Part shown: piece by piece, positions 15,866-26,009 of the stretch | Layout: each line of letters begins with the position of its first letter | How positions within the stretch are numbered: the first letter of the stretch is position 1 | From: Psychromonas sp. CNPT3 | GTDB taxonomy: Bacteria > Pseudomonadota > Gammaproteobacteria > Enterobacterales > Psychromonadaceae | Reading direction: 5' to 3' | Length of the DNA stretch: 64,000 bases | NCBI RefSeq assembly: GCF_000153405.2 | Contig: NC_020802.1 | Span: forward strand, 2,437,883 to 2,501,882 | Program-made: the position numbers and the translations under genes | Notes under the pieces: model-generated | The model's input: only the letters and a program-made list of their open reading frames with translations | What the model was told of the DNA's origin: nothing | Database searches by the model: none

Positions 15866-17038
15866 TCATTCGCCATCGAGACCTCTAATAGGTTTTATCC
15901 GCCCCCATTTTTTACATGATGGACATTGCCAATAAATTTTCTTGCTCGAATAACCGCATTTTCTGCAACTGTATTTCGGCCTTAATTTTATTTGCTCTGC
16001 GACTAATTTTTGTAAGAACGTCAGGCTTTCTTTTTCGCTATTCGATTCTGCAAGCTGCAAATGATAGTGCATTAAGTGACTAAAACCTTGCATAGTGGGG
16101 TTACGGCGTAACTCTTGTAACATAAATATTTGCGCTTTTTTATTACCCTTATATTTAGCCACTAATTGTGCAAGCATGATCACAGAACTTGCCCCTCCCC
16201 CTAAACTCACAATACGATAAAGCTCATTGATAAAATCTTTTTCGGTGCCAATACATTGATGAAGGTGTAACAAACGAGGCAAAATCACTTCAGTAAAATC
16301 AATGTCATGCTCAAGAACAAGCTCTAATGTTTGCAATGATTTATGGTGTTTTTGTTGATCTAAATAATAATCAGATAAGGCGAGGATCGCGTGTATACAC
16401 GCAGGATAAGTTGCTAATGCTTTTTTATATAAGCCTAATTTTTTCTTAATATCAGAGAGCTCAGTGAGTTCGTCCGCCAAACTACAATATAAATAGGATA
16501 ATGTGCGATTATTATTTTTCCCTGATACCAATTTATTAAGTCGCTCAGTCACTGATATGGCTTCTTGCCATTCTTTTAATTGCTGATAAATATTTAATAA
16601 TTTTTCTAAGGCAACTTCCTGATATTCAGGTGACTCTTTTAATTGTAAGAAGATCTCCTCACTACGATCAAAGAGTCCGGACTGATAAAAATCATTACCG
16701 AGCTGCAACAAGGCTAAATCACGTTGCTCTCGCGTTAGACTAGGACGGGCTATCAAATTTTGATGGATGCGAATAGCGCGATCAACTTCGCCACGTTGGC
16801 GAAAAAGGTTGCCTAATGCAAGATGAGTTTCAATGGTTTCACTATCGACTTCAAGTAACGCAATAAAATGATCTACCGCTTTATCCGGTTGGTCACTTAA
16901 TAAGAAGTTTAAGCCTTGTACGTAATCTCGGCTAAGTTTATTACCTTTCTTTTGTTTTTTTTGATGAACGCTACGCACACCCATATACCAGCCGTAAAAG
17001 GCTGCGACAGGTAACAGGAGGAAAAAGATTTCTTGCAC
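15866..17038 (-). CDS. lapB: Lipopolysaccharide assembly protein LapB (YciM)
   Basis: Inner-membrane-anchored TPR protein that promotes FtsH degradation of LpxC and so limits LPS synthesis. Seen here: one N-terminal membrane segment (LLPVAAFYGWYMG), a long TPR region, and a C-terminal rubredoxin-like metal site with Cys358, Cys361, Cys372 and Cys375 (CRKC...CPSC). The 390-residue length matches. It lies seven bases after lapA, the usual pairing. Confidence 0.95.
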   Translation of the reverse strand: MQEIFFLLLPVAAFYGWYMGVRSVHQKKQKKGNKLSRDYVQGLNFLLSDQPDKAVDHFIALLEVDSETIETHLALGNLFRQRGEVDRAIRIHQNLIARPSLTREQRDLALLQLGNDFYQSGLFDRSEEIFLQLKESPEYQEVALEKLLNIYQQLKEWQEAISVTERLNKLVSGKNNNRTLSYLYCSLADELTELSDIKKKLGLYKKALATYPACIHAILALSDYYLDQQKHHKSLQTLELVLEHDIDFTEVILPRLLHLHQCIGTEKDFINELYRIVSLGGGASSVIMLAQLVAKYKGNKKAQIFMLQELRRNPTMQGFSHLMHYHLQLAESNSEKESLTFLQKLVAEQIKLRPKYSCRKCGYSSKKIYWQCPSCKKWGRIKPIRGLDGE

Positions 17039-17045
17039 TAAACGC

Positions 17046-17333
17046 TCACTCTTCGACTTTTGATGAACGTAAATTATTTAATTCTTTACGTTGTTTTTTA
17101 TTGTTTTTGATAAGTTGGCTATTTTTAAATTTTAATTTTAAATAGAAATAAAAGGAGAATAGCATTGCAAGACAAAAACCAAAGAAAAACATGATGGCAA
17201 GTAACGTGGACAAGCGTAATTCACTTTGTGCCAGTACATAGTTAACATTCACTATTTGCTGATTTTTAAGGCTAAAAAGAAGAGCCACAATAAACAATAA
17301 AATGCTAAAAACAAGCGTAATAAGACGTTTCAT
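17046..17333 (-). CDS. lapA: LapA domain inner-membrane protein
   Basis: Small partner of LapB in LPS assembly control. Two hydrophobic segments are visible (LITLVFSILLFIVALLFSL and TLLAIMFFFGFCLAMLF), then a basic coiled-coil tail. The start is taken at ATG 17333 (MKRLITLV) because AGGA lies about eight bases upstream. A longer frame to 17357 would override that site. This gives 95 residues. It precedes lapB directly. Confidence 0.9.
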   Translation of the reverse strand: MKRLITLVFSILLFIVALLFSLKNQQIVNVNYVLAQSELRLSTLLAIMFFFGFCLAMLFSFYFYLKLKFKNSQLIKNNKKQRKELNNLRSSKVEE

Positions 17334-17416
17334 AACGGATCCTAAACGAAGTAACAATATTTAACATTATATTATAAAACAACACGGGAATAAATCTGCT
17401 ATTTTATTTTTGAGAT

Positions 17417-17443
17417 AAAAAAGGTGCTTTTAAAGCACCTTTT
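17417..17443 (-). terminator. Terminator of ihfB
   Basis: AAAAAAGGTGCTTT pairs with AAAGCACCTTTT around a minimal loop, with T residues following on the minus strand. It lies just after the ihfB stop. Confidence 0.85.
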
Positions 17444-17452
17444 CTTTAGACA

Positions 17453-17740
17453 TTACGCATTATGGATATTAACACGCTCTCGTAATTCTTTGCCGGGTTT
17501 AAAGTGAGGGACATACTTCCCCCCTAATTCGACTTTATCTCCTGTTTTAGGATTACGTCCAATACGTGGGGCACGATAATGTAACGAGAAACTACCAAAA
17601 CCTCGGACTTCAATACGCTCACCTTGAGCAAGCGAATTAGTCATTAGCTGTAGAGTTTCTTTTACACTGTCTTCCACTTCTCTGACCGACAATTGAAAGT
17701 GCTTGTTGGTCAATTTTTCAATTAAATCTGACTTAGTCAT
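17453..17740 (-). CDS. ihfB: Integration host factor subunit beta
   Basis: DNA-bending protein that with IhfA forms IHF, which also assists sigma-54 promoters such as those in the flagellar genes here. The sequence [10 protein letters not shown] and the DNA-contacting arm [21 protein letters not shown] are diagnostic. ATG 17740 has GAGGTG upstream; a longer frame to 17773 lacks support. This gives 95 residues, the family length. It follows rpsA, as in most gammaproteobacteria. Confidence 0.97.
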   Translation of the reverse strand: MTKSDLIEKLTNKHFQLSVREVEDSVKETLQLMTNSLAQGERIEVRGFGSFSLHYRAPRIGRNPKTGDKVELGGKYVPHFKPGKELRERVNIHNA

Positions 17741-17791
17741 AATACACCTCGCATTCAATAACTTATATAACAAACCAACACATCCATGCGT

Positions 17792-17821
17792 TTAAAAAGT
17801 GGCCGAAACCGGCCACTTTTT
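17792..17821 (-). terminator. Terminator of rpsA
   Basis: AAAAAGTGGCCG and CGGCCACTTTTT form a GC-rich stem with a short loop, and the minus strand continues with T. It sits directly after the rpsA stop. Confidence 0.92.
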
Positions 17822-17823
17822 AA

Positions 17824-19494
17824 TTATTTGCCTTTTGCTGCGTTAAACGCGTCTAACATAGCATTACCCATGCTAGCTTCATCTTGATCTTTCAAGCTAT
17901 CAATTGCTTCTTTCTCTTCAGCTTCATCTTTCGCTTTAATAGAAAGGCTAATTACGCGGTTTTTACGATCAACACCAACGAATTTAGCTTCAACAGACTC
18001 ACCAACTTTAAGAACAGTAGAAGCATCTTCAACACGATCACGTGAGATATCAGCAACACGAATGTAACCTTCTACACTATCAGAAAGTGTAACAATTGCG
18101 CCTTTTGCATCAGATTCTAAAATAGTACCTGTAACAATAGACCCTTTCTTGTTTTCTGCTAGATAGTTGTTAAACGGATCCGCTTCAATTTGCTTAATAC
18201 CTAAAGAGATACGTTCGCGCTCAGGATCAACTTGAAGTACTACAGCTTCAATTTCATCACCTTTTTTGTACTCTTGAACGGCTTTATCGCCTTCAACATC
18301 CCAGCTGATATCAGAAAGATGTACTAGACCATCGATATTACCTTCAAGTCCGATAAAGATACCGAAATCAGTAATTGATTTGATCTTACCAGTAACTTTC
18401 TGACCTTTATCATGAGTAGAAGAGAATTCTTCCCATGGGTTAGCTTTACACTGTTTAAGACCTAAAGAAATACGACGACGCTCTTCATCAATATCAAGAA
18501 CCATAACTTCAGCCATATCACCTAAACTAACAACTTTAGATGGGTGGATGTTTTTATTAGTCCAATCCATTTCAGAAACGTGTACAAGACCTTCAACACC
18601 TTCTTCAATTTCAACGAAACAACCGTAATCAGTTAAGTTAGTAACTTTACCAGTTAAACGAGTTGATTCAGGGTAACGCTTAGCGATAGCAACCCATGGA
18701 TCTTCACCAAGTTGTTTAAGACCTAGAGAAACACGAGTACGCTCACGATCGTACTTAAGTACTTTAACCGTAATTTCATCGCCTACGTTTACGATTTCAC
18801 TTGGATGTTTAACACGTTTCCAAGCCATATCAGTAATATGTAATAGACCGTCAACACCACCTAGATCTACGAACGCGCCGTAGTCAGTTAGGTTTTTAAC
18901 GATACCTTTAACATCTTGACCTTCTTGAAGATTTTCAAGTAGCTCTTCACGCTCTGCACTGTTTTCAGTTTCGATAACAGCACGACGAGATACAACAACG
19001 TTATTACGTTTTTGATCTAGCTTGATCACTTTGAATTCAATATCTTTGTTTTCAAGGTGAGCAGTGTCACGTACCGGACGTACGTCAACTAATGAACCAG
19101 GTAAGAATGCACGAATACCGTTTAATTCAACAGTGAAACCACCTTTAACTTTACCGTTGATAACACCGATAACAGTTTCTTGATCTTCGTATGCTTTCTC
19201 AAGCTGGATCCAAGCTTCATGACGTTTAGCTTTTTCACGAGAAAGTTTAGTTTCACCGAAACCATCTTCTACCGCGTCTAGCGCAACATCAACAACATCA
19301 CCAACAGCAACTTCTAATTCACCAGCTGCGTTTTTAAATTCAGCAATATCAATTGCCGCTTCAGATTTAAGACCCGCATCAACGAATACTAAGTTGTTAC
19401 GAATTCCTACGATTGTACCTTTAACAATCGTACCTGGGCGAGTTTCTACCTGTTGAAGAGATTCTTCAAATAGTTCTGCAAAAGATTCCATCAT
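17824..19494 (-). CDS. rpsA: 30S ribosomal protein S1
   Basis: Binds mRNA on the small subunit and enables translation of weak-SD messages. The 556-residue protein shows six S1 repeats, with repeated patterns such as [18 protein letters not shown] and [10 protein letters not shown]. The length is typical. The start is [13 protein letters not shown]; either Met could be used. No Shine-Dalgarno sequence is visible before it, which fits the autoregulated rpsA initiation region known in E. coli. The gene lies between cmk and ihfB, the conserved order. Confidence 0.98.
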   Translation of the reverse strand: MMESFAELFEESLQQVETRPGTIVKGTIVGIRNNLVFVDAGLKSEAAIDIAEFKNAAGELEVAVGDVVDVALDAVEDGFGETKLSREKAKRHEAWIQLEKAYEDQETVIGVINGKVKGGFTVELNGIRAFLPGSLVDVRPVRDTAHLENKDIEFKVIKLDQKRNNVVVSRRAVIETENSAEREELLENLQEGQDVKGIVKNLTDYGAFVDLGGVDGLLHITDMAWKRVKHPSEIVNVGDEITVKVLKYDRERTRVSLGLKQLGEDPWVAIAKRYPESTRLTGKVTNLTDYGCFVEIEEGVEGLVHVSEMDWTNKNIHPSKVVSLGDMAEVMVLDIDEERRRISLGLKQCKANPWEEFSSTHDKGQKVTGKIKSITDFGIFIGLEGNIDGLVHLSDISWDVEGDKAVQEYKKGDEIEAVVLQVDPERERISLGIKQIEADPFNNYLAENKKGSIVTGTILESDAKGAIVTLSDSVEGYIRVADISRDRVEDASTVLKVGESVEAKFVGVDRKNRVISLSIKAKDEAEEKEAIDSLKDQDEASMGNAMLDAFNAAKGK

Positions 19495-19600
19495 CTATTT
19501 ATTCACACTTATTTTATACAACCCATCACCATCCATTTGCGAGGGAGGCAAGAAAAATTATCACTTCATCCATAAAGTAATATTAAAAGTAGTATAATTA

Positions 19601-20275
19601 TTATACCACTATATTTAGTTTAAGCTTGACTTGATCAAGCACTTTCATCACAACTTCATCGATCGAGAGTGAAGTTGAATCAATTTCAAGCGCATCACTT
19701 GCAGCTTTTAACGGCGCAACAAGACGTGTTCTATCTCGTAGATCACGATCTTCAATATCGCTTAAAATTTCAGCGATATTAACATTAAATCCTTTATTTT
19801 GCAACTGCTCAAAACGACGTTTTGCGCGTTCGTTTGCACTGGCATCTAAAAATATTTTTACCGGAGCCTCTGGGAAAACAACCGTCCCCATATCACGCCC
19901 ATCAGCAATTAAACCCGGCATTTGATAAAATGCTTTTTGGCGAGCTAATAAAGCGTCACGCACAGGTACAAGCGAGGCCACTTTAGAGGCTGCATGGGCA
20001 ACGTTTTCGGTGCGCAATTTATCCCCTACATTTTCCCCATCTAAAAAACTATCAACACCCGTGCCATTAGATACAAATTCGATGTTTAAATTTAAAGCTA
20101 GCTCAACTAACGCGGCTTCATTATCCAATGCGGTTTCTGTTTGTAACGCAGAATATGCTAAAAGACGATATAACGCACCACTATCGAGTAAGTGCCAGCC
20201 TAATTTTTTAGCAAGTATATGGCAAACCGTGCCTTTTCCTGAGCCACTTGGCCCATCAATTGTAATTAAATTCAT
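19601..20275 (-). CDS. cmk: Cytidylate kinase
   Basis: Phosphorylates CMP and dCMP. The P-loop GPSGSGKGT (residues 8-16) is followed by the NMP-binding DSGALYRLLAY segment and DGRDMGTVVFP, all typical of Cmk. The length of 224 residues is normal. It starts nine bases after the mlaA stop and precedes rpsA with a roughly 105-base gap that probably holds an rpsA promoter. Confidence 0.97.
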   Translation of the reverse strand: MNLITIDGPSGSGKGTVCHILAKKLGWHLLDSGALYRLLAYSALQTETALDNEAALVELALNLNIEFVSNGTGVDSFLDGENVGDKLRTENVAHAASKVASLVPVRDALLARQKAFYQMPGLIADGRDMGTVVFPEAPVKIFLDASANERAKRRFEQLQNKGFNVNIAEILSDIEDRDLRDRTRLVAPLKAASDALEIDSTSLSIDEVVMKVLDQVKLKLNIVV

Positions 20276-20284
20276 ATTTATCTC

Positions 20285-21079
20285 TTAATCAATCTCGTCC
20301 ATAAAGCCTGACAAATCATCATCAAACTCATCTTCTGATATAACTTCTCTTGTTTGTTTAAACAATTCGATATCGTCACTACTTTGCACAAATTTAAACG
20401 CTTCATACTGAATATATGCTTCTTTTACAAATATATAGGTATCTAGCGATTGATCTAGTATTTTATCCTGGCCCAGTAAATTTTCACGAATATCCAAACC
20501 ATCTAAGGTCCATAAGCCAAGCACCTGCCACCACTCTAAATAACGACTCGGAAAATAAAAACTATCAACAAATCCTCCGACTAAAATTCGTGTACTACGC
20601 GGACCTAACACAGGGATCATTAAATAAGGCCCATTGGGAACCGACCAATGTCCTAATACATTACTAAACGTTTCTGTTTTACGCTTTACACCTAAATCAG
20701 AAGCGACATCCATAAAGCCCAATAAACCAAACGTACTATTAAGAGACAGCCGTAAAAGGGCATTAAACGAATCTTCAAACTTAAAAAGGATCAAACTATT
20801 AATAATCGTTGCTGGCTCTTCAAAATTTAATACGAAATTATTAATAGATTTTCGCCCAAAATTTGGCACTGTTTTTACATAGGTTTTTGTTACCGGCAAG
20901 TAGATGTAATGATCTAATACATCATAATTAAAATCCCAAATAACACGGTTTAAAGGCTCAAAGGGGTCGCTCATATCTTGCTTACTATCAATAACATTTT
21001 GCGCATGTAAAATAAAAGGTATAAAAGCGCACAATGACAGCACTAATTTTTTCAATGTACGACCCTTGTTTATATTCAT
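20285..21079 (-). CDS. mlaA: MlaA (VacJ) family outer-membrane lipid asymmetry protein
   Basis: Removes mislocalised phospholipid from the outer leaflet and passes it to MlaC. The family core is clear: DPFEPLNRVIWDFN, EPATIINSLI, STFGLLGFMDVASD, then GHWSVPNGPYLMIPVLGPRS. The ATG at 21079 is used here. However, a TTG at 21055 has a far better ribosome site (AAGGG, seven bases) and would give a clean signal peptide MKKLVLSLCAFIPFILHA. No good lipobox is visible; only LSLC is a poor candidate, so lipidation is doubtful. It lies directly after ccmI. Confidence 0.9.
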   Translation of the reverse strand: MNINKGRTLKKLVLSLCAFIPFILHAQNVIDSKQDMSDPFEPLNRVIWDFNYDVLDHYIYLPVTKTYVKTVPNFGRKSINNFVLNFEEPATIINSLILFKFEDSFNALLRLSLNSTFGLLGFMDVASDLGVKRKTETFSNVLGHWSVPNGPYLMIPVLGPRSTRILVGGFVDSFYFPSRYLEWWQVLGLWTLDGLDIRENLLGQDKILDQSLDTYIFVKEAYIQYEAFKFVQSSDDIELFKQTREVISEDEFDDDLSGFMDEID

Positions 21080-21080
21080 A

Positions 21081-22349
21081 TTACAATGCACTATCAATTT
21101 TAATCAAAATGGGTGTGCGTTGATCTTTTTCAATCACCACACTACGACCCTGCCATTGACCTTTTTTGTTATTCACATTCGCATCTATCGATAATCGCGC
21201 ACTGATGGTAAATTCATTATGAGAGCTTAACTTCAAACCTTCGACCATCGAGTTATCATCTGAGATGTCAATGCTAACAGGAAAGCGTGGCATTGCCATT
21301 TTAATTGCAGCAATCGGCATTAACGATCCGTTTGTCGCTTGAGCATAAACAAATAAAGTACCTTTTTTCGGTATCACCACTTCTTTTGCTAAACTTATTT
21401 CTACGCGGTAGTGTCCCTTTTTTAATGCTGTCTTATCAATATTAGTGCGCTTAACGGGCAACTGCACTTTTCCCTCTGCCAATCTATTTTGTGCGTAATC
21501 GATACTATCGTTTAAGATACGTGCCTGTTCCGTGTTAGGAAGTATCATCGTTAACATGCGCTTCCAGCTAAAAATAGCCGCTGTATAATCTTCTTTTTCA
21601 AGCGCCATAAAAGCTGACATTGACCAAGCGTCCATATTATTGGGTTGATCGCTTAATAATTTAGTCAACATGAACTGTGCTTGTTGCTGTAAATATTCAT
21701 CTCCGCTTTGCATTTTCAATTGAATATAAAGAAGACGTATATCCACTGATTCTGGCGCCAATTGATAGGCTTTTTTAATCGCACTTAATGCCAACTCTGA
21801 ATTTTTAAACACCATGCCTAAGCGTGAATACAATAACCAGCCCTGTGCATCATTACTATTACTGTATAAGTTTGTGCGTAAACCTAACATAATATCGCGT
21901 AGATCTTGCTCTGTAGGTTGTGCGTTTGGATTTTTAAAGAGTTGTTGTTGCAGCGCAGGATAACGCTGCACCGTATCTTGCCAATGCACTACTTTTTGAT
22001 ACGAACCAACACTACTATACAAAGCAAGCGAGCCTGCGACCAACAGCAAAAGACCCGGCAAAAAAATCCACTTAGGTGCACCTTGATGTTTTACTTCTTC
22101 GTTATCATCAATATCATCTAATAAATTATATTGCAGCTCCGTCAGCATCTTATCTTTATCGCTCAGTACGCCTTGCTCAGCATCACGCTCTAATTCTGAT
22201 AAACGAATATCATATAATGAACGATTTAATTGGTTGCGCGTATTATCTTGTCGCTTCTCATCTTGCTTTCTTTTTATAAATGGTACATATGAAAACACAC
22301 TCACAATCACCAATAATAGGATAGTGGCTAACCAAAATTGTAAAATCAT
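21081..22349 (-). CDS. ccmI: Cytochrome c maturation protein CcmI (CcmH C-terminal type)
   Basis: Holds apocytochrome c for haem ligation. A hydrophobic N-terminal segment, the DIRLSELERDAEQG stretch and a second membrane segment (WIFLPGLLLLVAGSLALY) are followed by TPR-like helices and a C-terminal periplasmic domain. The 422-residue size fits CcmI. Its start overlaps the ccmH stop (ATGA), so translation is coupled. It is the last ccm gene; mlaA follows. Confidence 0.92.
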   Translation of the reverse strand: MILQFWLATILLLVIVSVFSYVPFIKRKQDEKRQDNTRNQLNRSLYDIRLSELERDAEQGVLSDKDKMLTELQYNLLDDIDDNEEVKHQGAPKWIFLPGLLLLVAGSLALYSSVGSYQKVVHWQDTVQRYPALQQQLFKNPNAQPTEQDLRDIMLGLRTNLYSNSNDAQGWLLYSRLGMVFKNSELALSAIKKAYQLAPESVDIRLLYIQLKMQSGDEYLQQQAQFMLTKLLSDQPNNMDAWSMSAFMALEKEDYTAAIFSWKRMLTMILPNTEQARILNDSIDYAQNRLAEGKVQLPVKRTNIDKTALKKGHYRVEISLAKEVVIPKKGTLFVYAQATNGSLMPIAAIKMAMPRFPVSIDISDDNSMVEGLKLSSHNEFTISARLSIDANVNNKKGQWQGRSVVIEKDQRTPILIKIDSAL

Positions 22350-22834
22350 TTTCTATCCTCTGTGGATTTTGTTTCGACGTTGTTTGCATTTAAAATACGT
22401 TGCAACCTTAAAGCATCTTGCTCTTCTAAGGACGACTCTTTTTTACCTTGTCTTTTGACCTGAAAGAACAAATAACCAAATCCTAAAATAATAAAAAATA
22501 AAGGCCCAACCCAAAGAAAAATGGTGGCAATCGTCATCGGTGGATCATATAAAATAAAATTACCAAAACGATCTGTCATGTACTCTAATATTTCATCTTC
22601 CGTCTTACCTTGGAGTATTAAATCATATGTTTTAGTACGTAAATCTTTAGCAAGAGGCGCATTTGAGTCAGATATATTTTGATTCTGACATTTAGGACAG
22701 CGCAGTACATGGGTTAAATTACGAAATGTATTTTCTTGGGCTTCATTTTCAAATTTAAACGAATCAATCGCACTCACCGCAGGCAGACTAAAAAACGCAC
22801 TAAAAAACACGATAATGAGTATTAATTTTTTCAT
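22346..22834 (-). CDS. ccmH: Cytochrome c maturation protein CcmH
   Basis: Thiol-redox protein that reduces apocytochrome c for haem attachment. It has a signal peptide, the conserved LRCPKCQNQNISDSNAPLA motif with Cys46 and Cys49, and one C-terminal membrane segment. At 162 residues it is the short CcmH, with CcmI encoded separately. It lies three bases after ccmG. Confidence 0.95.
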   Translation of the reverse strand: MKKLILIIVFFSAFFSLPAVSAIDSFKFENEAQENTFRNLTHVLRCPKCQNQNISDSNAPLAKDLRTKTYDLILQGKTEDEILEYMTDRFGNFILYDPPMTIATIFLWVGPLFFIILGFGYLFFQVKRQGKKESSLEEQDALRLQRILNANNVETKSTEDRK

Positions 22835-22837
22835 TGA

Positions 22838-23374
22838 TCACTCCATCTCATTAAATATTTTTGACAGCTTTGATCGCCAAATAGCATCATTTAAGTTCCC
22901 AACATGACGATATTGGATAATTCCTTTACTATCAATAAAAAAGGTTTCCGGCGCGCCATATACCCCTAAATCAAGACCTAACATGCCATCTTTATCAAAT
23001 AAGCTAATTTTATACGGATCATTTAAGTCCTTTAACCAACGTATTGCTTTGACGCGTGAATCTTTATAATTCATGCCGACAATGTATATCCCTTGTTTTG
23101 ATAATTTATTTAAAAATTGATGCTCTGCATAACATGTCGGGCACCAAGTTGCCCATACATTAAGAAGCATCTTTTGCCCTTTTAATATATCGGCATCGAA
23201 CTGCTTATTCGGATCATAAAGACTCTGTAAGGTAAACTCGGGTACTTTTTTACCCACCAAAACCGACTCTAATTTTTGCGGATCTACATATAAGCCTTTA
23301 AAGAGAAAGAAACAACCAATCACAAAAAGAACAAAAGGAATAAACAACGTGAGTACTCGGCGATTATTCTTCAT
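22838..23374 (-). CDS. ccmG: Thiol:disulfide interchange protein CcmG/DsbE
   Basis: Membrane-anchored thioredoxin that keeps the CXXCH cysteines of apocytochromes reduced. The N-terminal anchor spans about residues 8-27. The active site is WATWCPTC with Cys78 and Cys81, and GAPETFFIDSKG is the usual cis-Pro-region element. The 178-residue length is standard. Its start overlaps the ccmF stop by ATGA. Confidence 0.95.
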   Translation of the reverse strand: MKNNRRVLTLFIPFVLFVIGCFFLFKGLYVDPQKLESVLVGKKVPEFTLQSLYDPNKQFDADILKGQKMLLNVWATWCPTCYAEHQFLNKLSKQGIYIVGMNYKDSRVKAIRWLKDLNDPYKISLFDKDGMLGLDLGVYGAPETFFIDSKGIIQYRHVGNLNDAIWRSKLSKIFNEME

Positions 23375-25329
23375 GACACACCTCCTTTTAGAGGCGTTTT
23401 TTTAACACGATAACGGCTATCGAGCATCATCAACAATCCGGCAAAGGCCATCAATAAAGGTCCAAACCAGATCCAACGAATAAACGGTTTATAATAAATA
23501 CGTACAGCCCACGATCCATCCTCTAGCATTTCACCCATTGCAATATACAAATCGCGCGTAATACCCGCATCAATGGCAGCTTCCGTCATTGGCATACGTT
23601 GCACACTGTAAATGCGTTTTTCCGCTTTCATTGTGGCAACATGTTGGCCTTGCTTTTTAATATTAAAAATACCGGCAGTGCCCGTGTAGTTTTTACCAAC
23701 CAGAGGCTCGACCGCATCAAAATTAAATTCATAATTTTCAAAAACAATACTGTCCCCAACGGCCAGTTTTACATCACGCTCAATAGAGAAGTTCTGGGTC
23801 ATCGTGATACCAATGATAAGCACAGCAAAACCCAAATGCCCTAAGCTCATCGCCCAATGACTATATCCTAATTTCATTAAACCAGGAAAGAGGCTGTTAC
23901 GATGTGTAGAGCGTAAGTAGAGTTCATAAGTAACGGTCATCACTATCCAAAACCCAAGGAAAACGCCCATCAATGCAAGCCATGTAAAATGCGAACTAAA
24001 TGTATATAAAAACAAGAACGTCGCTAAAATACTAAGCAGTAATGAATGTAAAAAAGGTTTAAAAAGCTCACTCATTTTTTGGCGTTTCCAGCGCAATAAA
24101 GGCGCAGCACCTAAAAACAAAGCAAAAGGCACTATCAACACACTAAACATACGATTAAAGAAAGGTTCACCAATTGATATGCTCCCCAATCCCAGCTGTT
24201 TATGCACTAATGGCAATAATGTTCCTAATAAAACCACAATTAAAGCGGCTATCAATAAAATATTATTAATCAGTAAAAACGTTTCACGCGAGATAAAAGC
24301 ATAACGGCCTCGACTTTTTACCTTTGAAGCTTGCAAGGCAAAAAGTAATAACGAGCCACCGATAACTAAAATTAAAAACGCTAAAATAAATAAACCACGA
24401 GAAGGATCGCTGGCAAAAGCATGTACAGATACTAATATGCCAGAGCGCACTAAAAACGTCCCCAATAAACTTAATGAGAATGCACTGATGGCAAGTAACA
24501 CAGTCCAAGATTTAAAGACGCCTCGCTTCTCACTCACAGCTAAAGAATGGATAAGAGCAGTGCCCACTAGCCAAGGCATAAACGAAGCATTTTCAACAGG
24601 ATCCCAAAACCACCAACCGCCCCAGCCTAATTCGTAATAAGCCCACCAACTGCCTAATGCGATACCTAATGTCAGGAATATCCAAGCTGCCATCGTCCAA
24701 GGTCGAGACCATTTAGCCCAAGCGCTGTCTAAACGACCTTCCATTAATGCAGCAATTGCAAAAGCAAACGCAACAGAAAATCCCACATAGCCCATATACA
24801 ACATAGGGGGATGGATAATAAGCCCAACATCTTGTAATAATGGGTTTAAATCACGTCCATCCACAGGGAAATAAGGCAACGTTCGTAAAAAAGGATTAGA
24901 TGTAAATAATACAAATAAATAAAACCCCAAAGATAACAGCCCTAAAATAGCTAAGACACGCGCAACCGATTCTATGGGTAATCGCTTACTGAGCACCGCT
25001 ACCGCCATACTCCATAATGACAATAAAAATACCCATAATAATAAGGATCCTTCATGCGATCCCCATACTGCCGATAATCGATAATACCAAGGTAATGCAC
25101 TGTTAGAGTTCGAGGCAATATAAGCCACTGTGAAATCATTAATTAAAAAGAGGTAGCTTAAAATAATAAAAGCCAAGGTGACAAAAATACATTGTAAAAT
25201 AGTAAATGTTTTCGCCGACTTTATTGCACCTTGATGACCACTATAAACACCATACAGCGGATATACCGCCTGTAGAAGCGCTAACATACAAGCGATTGCG
25301 AGTGCAATTTGTCCAATTTCAGCCAGCAT
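23371..25329 (-). CDS. ccmF: Cytochrome c haem lyase subunit CcmF
   Basis: Large polytopic membrane protein that joins haem from CcmE to apocytochrome c. The WWD domain is present (GWGGWWFWDPVENASFMPWL), and HPPMLYMGYVG and SVHAFASDPSRG are also conserved. About fifteen membrane segments are expected over 652 residues, the standard length. It starts directly after ccmE. Confidence 0.96.
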   Translation of the reverse strand: MLAEIGQIALAIACMLALLQAVYPLYGVYSGHQGAIKSAKTFTILQCIFVTLAFIILSYLFLINDFTVAYIASNSNSALPWYYRLSAVWGSHEGSLLLWVFLLSLWSMAVAVLSKRLPIESVARVLAILGLLSLGFYLFVLFTSNPFLRTLPYFPVDGRDLNPLLQDVGLIIHPPMLYMGYVGFSVAFAFAIAALMEGRLDSAWAKWSRPWTMAAWIFLTLGIALGSWWAYYELGWGGWWFWDPVENASFMPWLVGTALIHSLAVSEKRGVFKSWTVLLAISAFSLSLLGTFLVRSGILVSVHAFASDPSRGLFILAFLILVIGGSLLLFALQASKVKSRGRYAFISRETFLLINNILLIAALIVVLLGTLLPLVHKQLGLGSISIGEPFFNRMFSVLIVPFALFLGAAPLLRWKRQKMSELFKPFLHSLLLSILATFLFLYTFSSHFTWLALMGVFLGFWIVMTVTYELYLRSTHRNSLFPGLMKLGYSHWAMSLGHLGFAVLIIGITMTQNFSIERDVKLAVGDSIVFENYEFNFDAVEPLVGKNYTGTAGIFNIKKQGQHVATMKAEKRIYSVQRMPMTEAAIDAGITRDLYIAMGEMLEDGSWAVRIYYKPFIRWIWFGPLLMAFAGLLMMLDSRYRVKKTPLKGGVS

Positions 25330-25806
25330 CTAATATTCCTGTTTTTTATTTATTTTCAAATGTTTCATACCCTTGATAGCCTCTTGGACTTCGGGTGGCA
25401 TATACTCTTCATCATGTTTTGCTAAGACCTCAAAGGCATTAATTTGTGTTGCATTTAATAACACACCTTGGGCGACAATGCCTTGCCCCTCACGAAAAAG
25501 ATCAGGTAAAATACCATCAAAAAAGATAGTGACTCTCTCTCCGCCATCATCAATTAAATCAAAACTGACTTTTAAACTCGTTTGGTCACGCTTTACACTG
25601 CCATTGACCACCATCCCACCAATACGTAAACGTTGCCCTATTTGAGGTTTTTCTCCGGTCTCATTTTTTCCCTTAACAATCTCTGTGGGAGTATAAAAAA
25701 GATCAATATTTTGCTGTAAAGCAAAGAGCACTAAGCCCACGGACAGTGAGAGGCCAATCACTAACGCAGAGGTAATAATAAGTCTTTTTTTACGCCTTGG
25801 GTTCAT
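25330..25806 (-). CDS. ccmE: Cytochrome c maturation haem chaperone CcmE
   Basis: Periplasmic haem chaperone with an N-terminal membrane anchor ([19 protein letters not shown]). The haem-linking His is His131 in [12 protein letters not shown], with Tyr135 as the likely axial ligand. The OB-fold body [11 protein letters not shown] is recognisable. 158 residues, normal. Its start overlaps the ccmD stop (ATGA). Confidence 0.96.
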   Translation of the reverse strand: MNPRRKKRLIITSALVIGLSLSVGLVLFALQQNIDLFYTPTEIVKGKNETGEKPQIGQRLRIGGMVVNGSVKRDQTSLKVSFDLIDDGGERVTIFFDGILPDLFREGQGIVAQGVLLNATQINAFEVLAKHDEEYMPPEVQEAIKGMKHLKINKKQEY

Positions 25807-26009
25807 AAGGTACCTTCCAAATTTTGTGCTTGTTTAATACGTTTTTCTCGTGCTAGACGTGAACGAACTTTCTGAAATATTTTACGTTTTTCATAAATAG
25901 TATGTAACGTAATAATAACTAAACTTAATAAAAAAAGAGCATAAGATAACCACACATAAAAGCCGTAACCACCCATCGCAAAAAAATCATTGATTGAATC
26001 AAAAGCCAT
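25803..26009 (-). CDS. ccmD: Haem exporter protein CcmD
   Basis: Small single-pass membrane protein of the CcmABCD haem-handling complex. It has the typical [20 protein letters not shown] segment and a basic cytoplasmic tail ([15 protein letters not shown]) over 68 residues. It is adjacent to ccmC and overlaps ccmE. Confidence 0.92.
   Translation of the reverse strand: MAFDSINDFFAMGGYGFYVWLSYALFLLSLVIITLHTIYEKRKIFQKVRSRLAREKRIKQAQNLEGTL

Noticed and set aside
15639-15935. 98-codon plus-strand open frame overlapping pyrF and lapB ends
   Set aside because: It overlaps two certain genes on the other strand and has no recognisable product.
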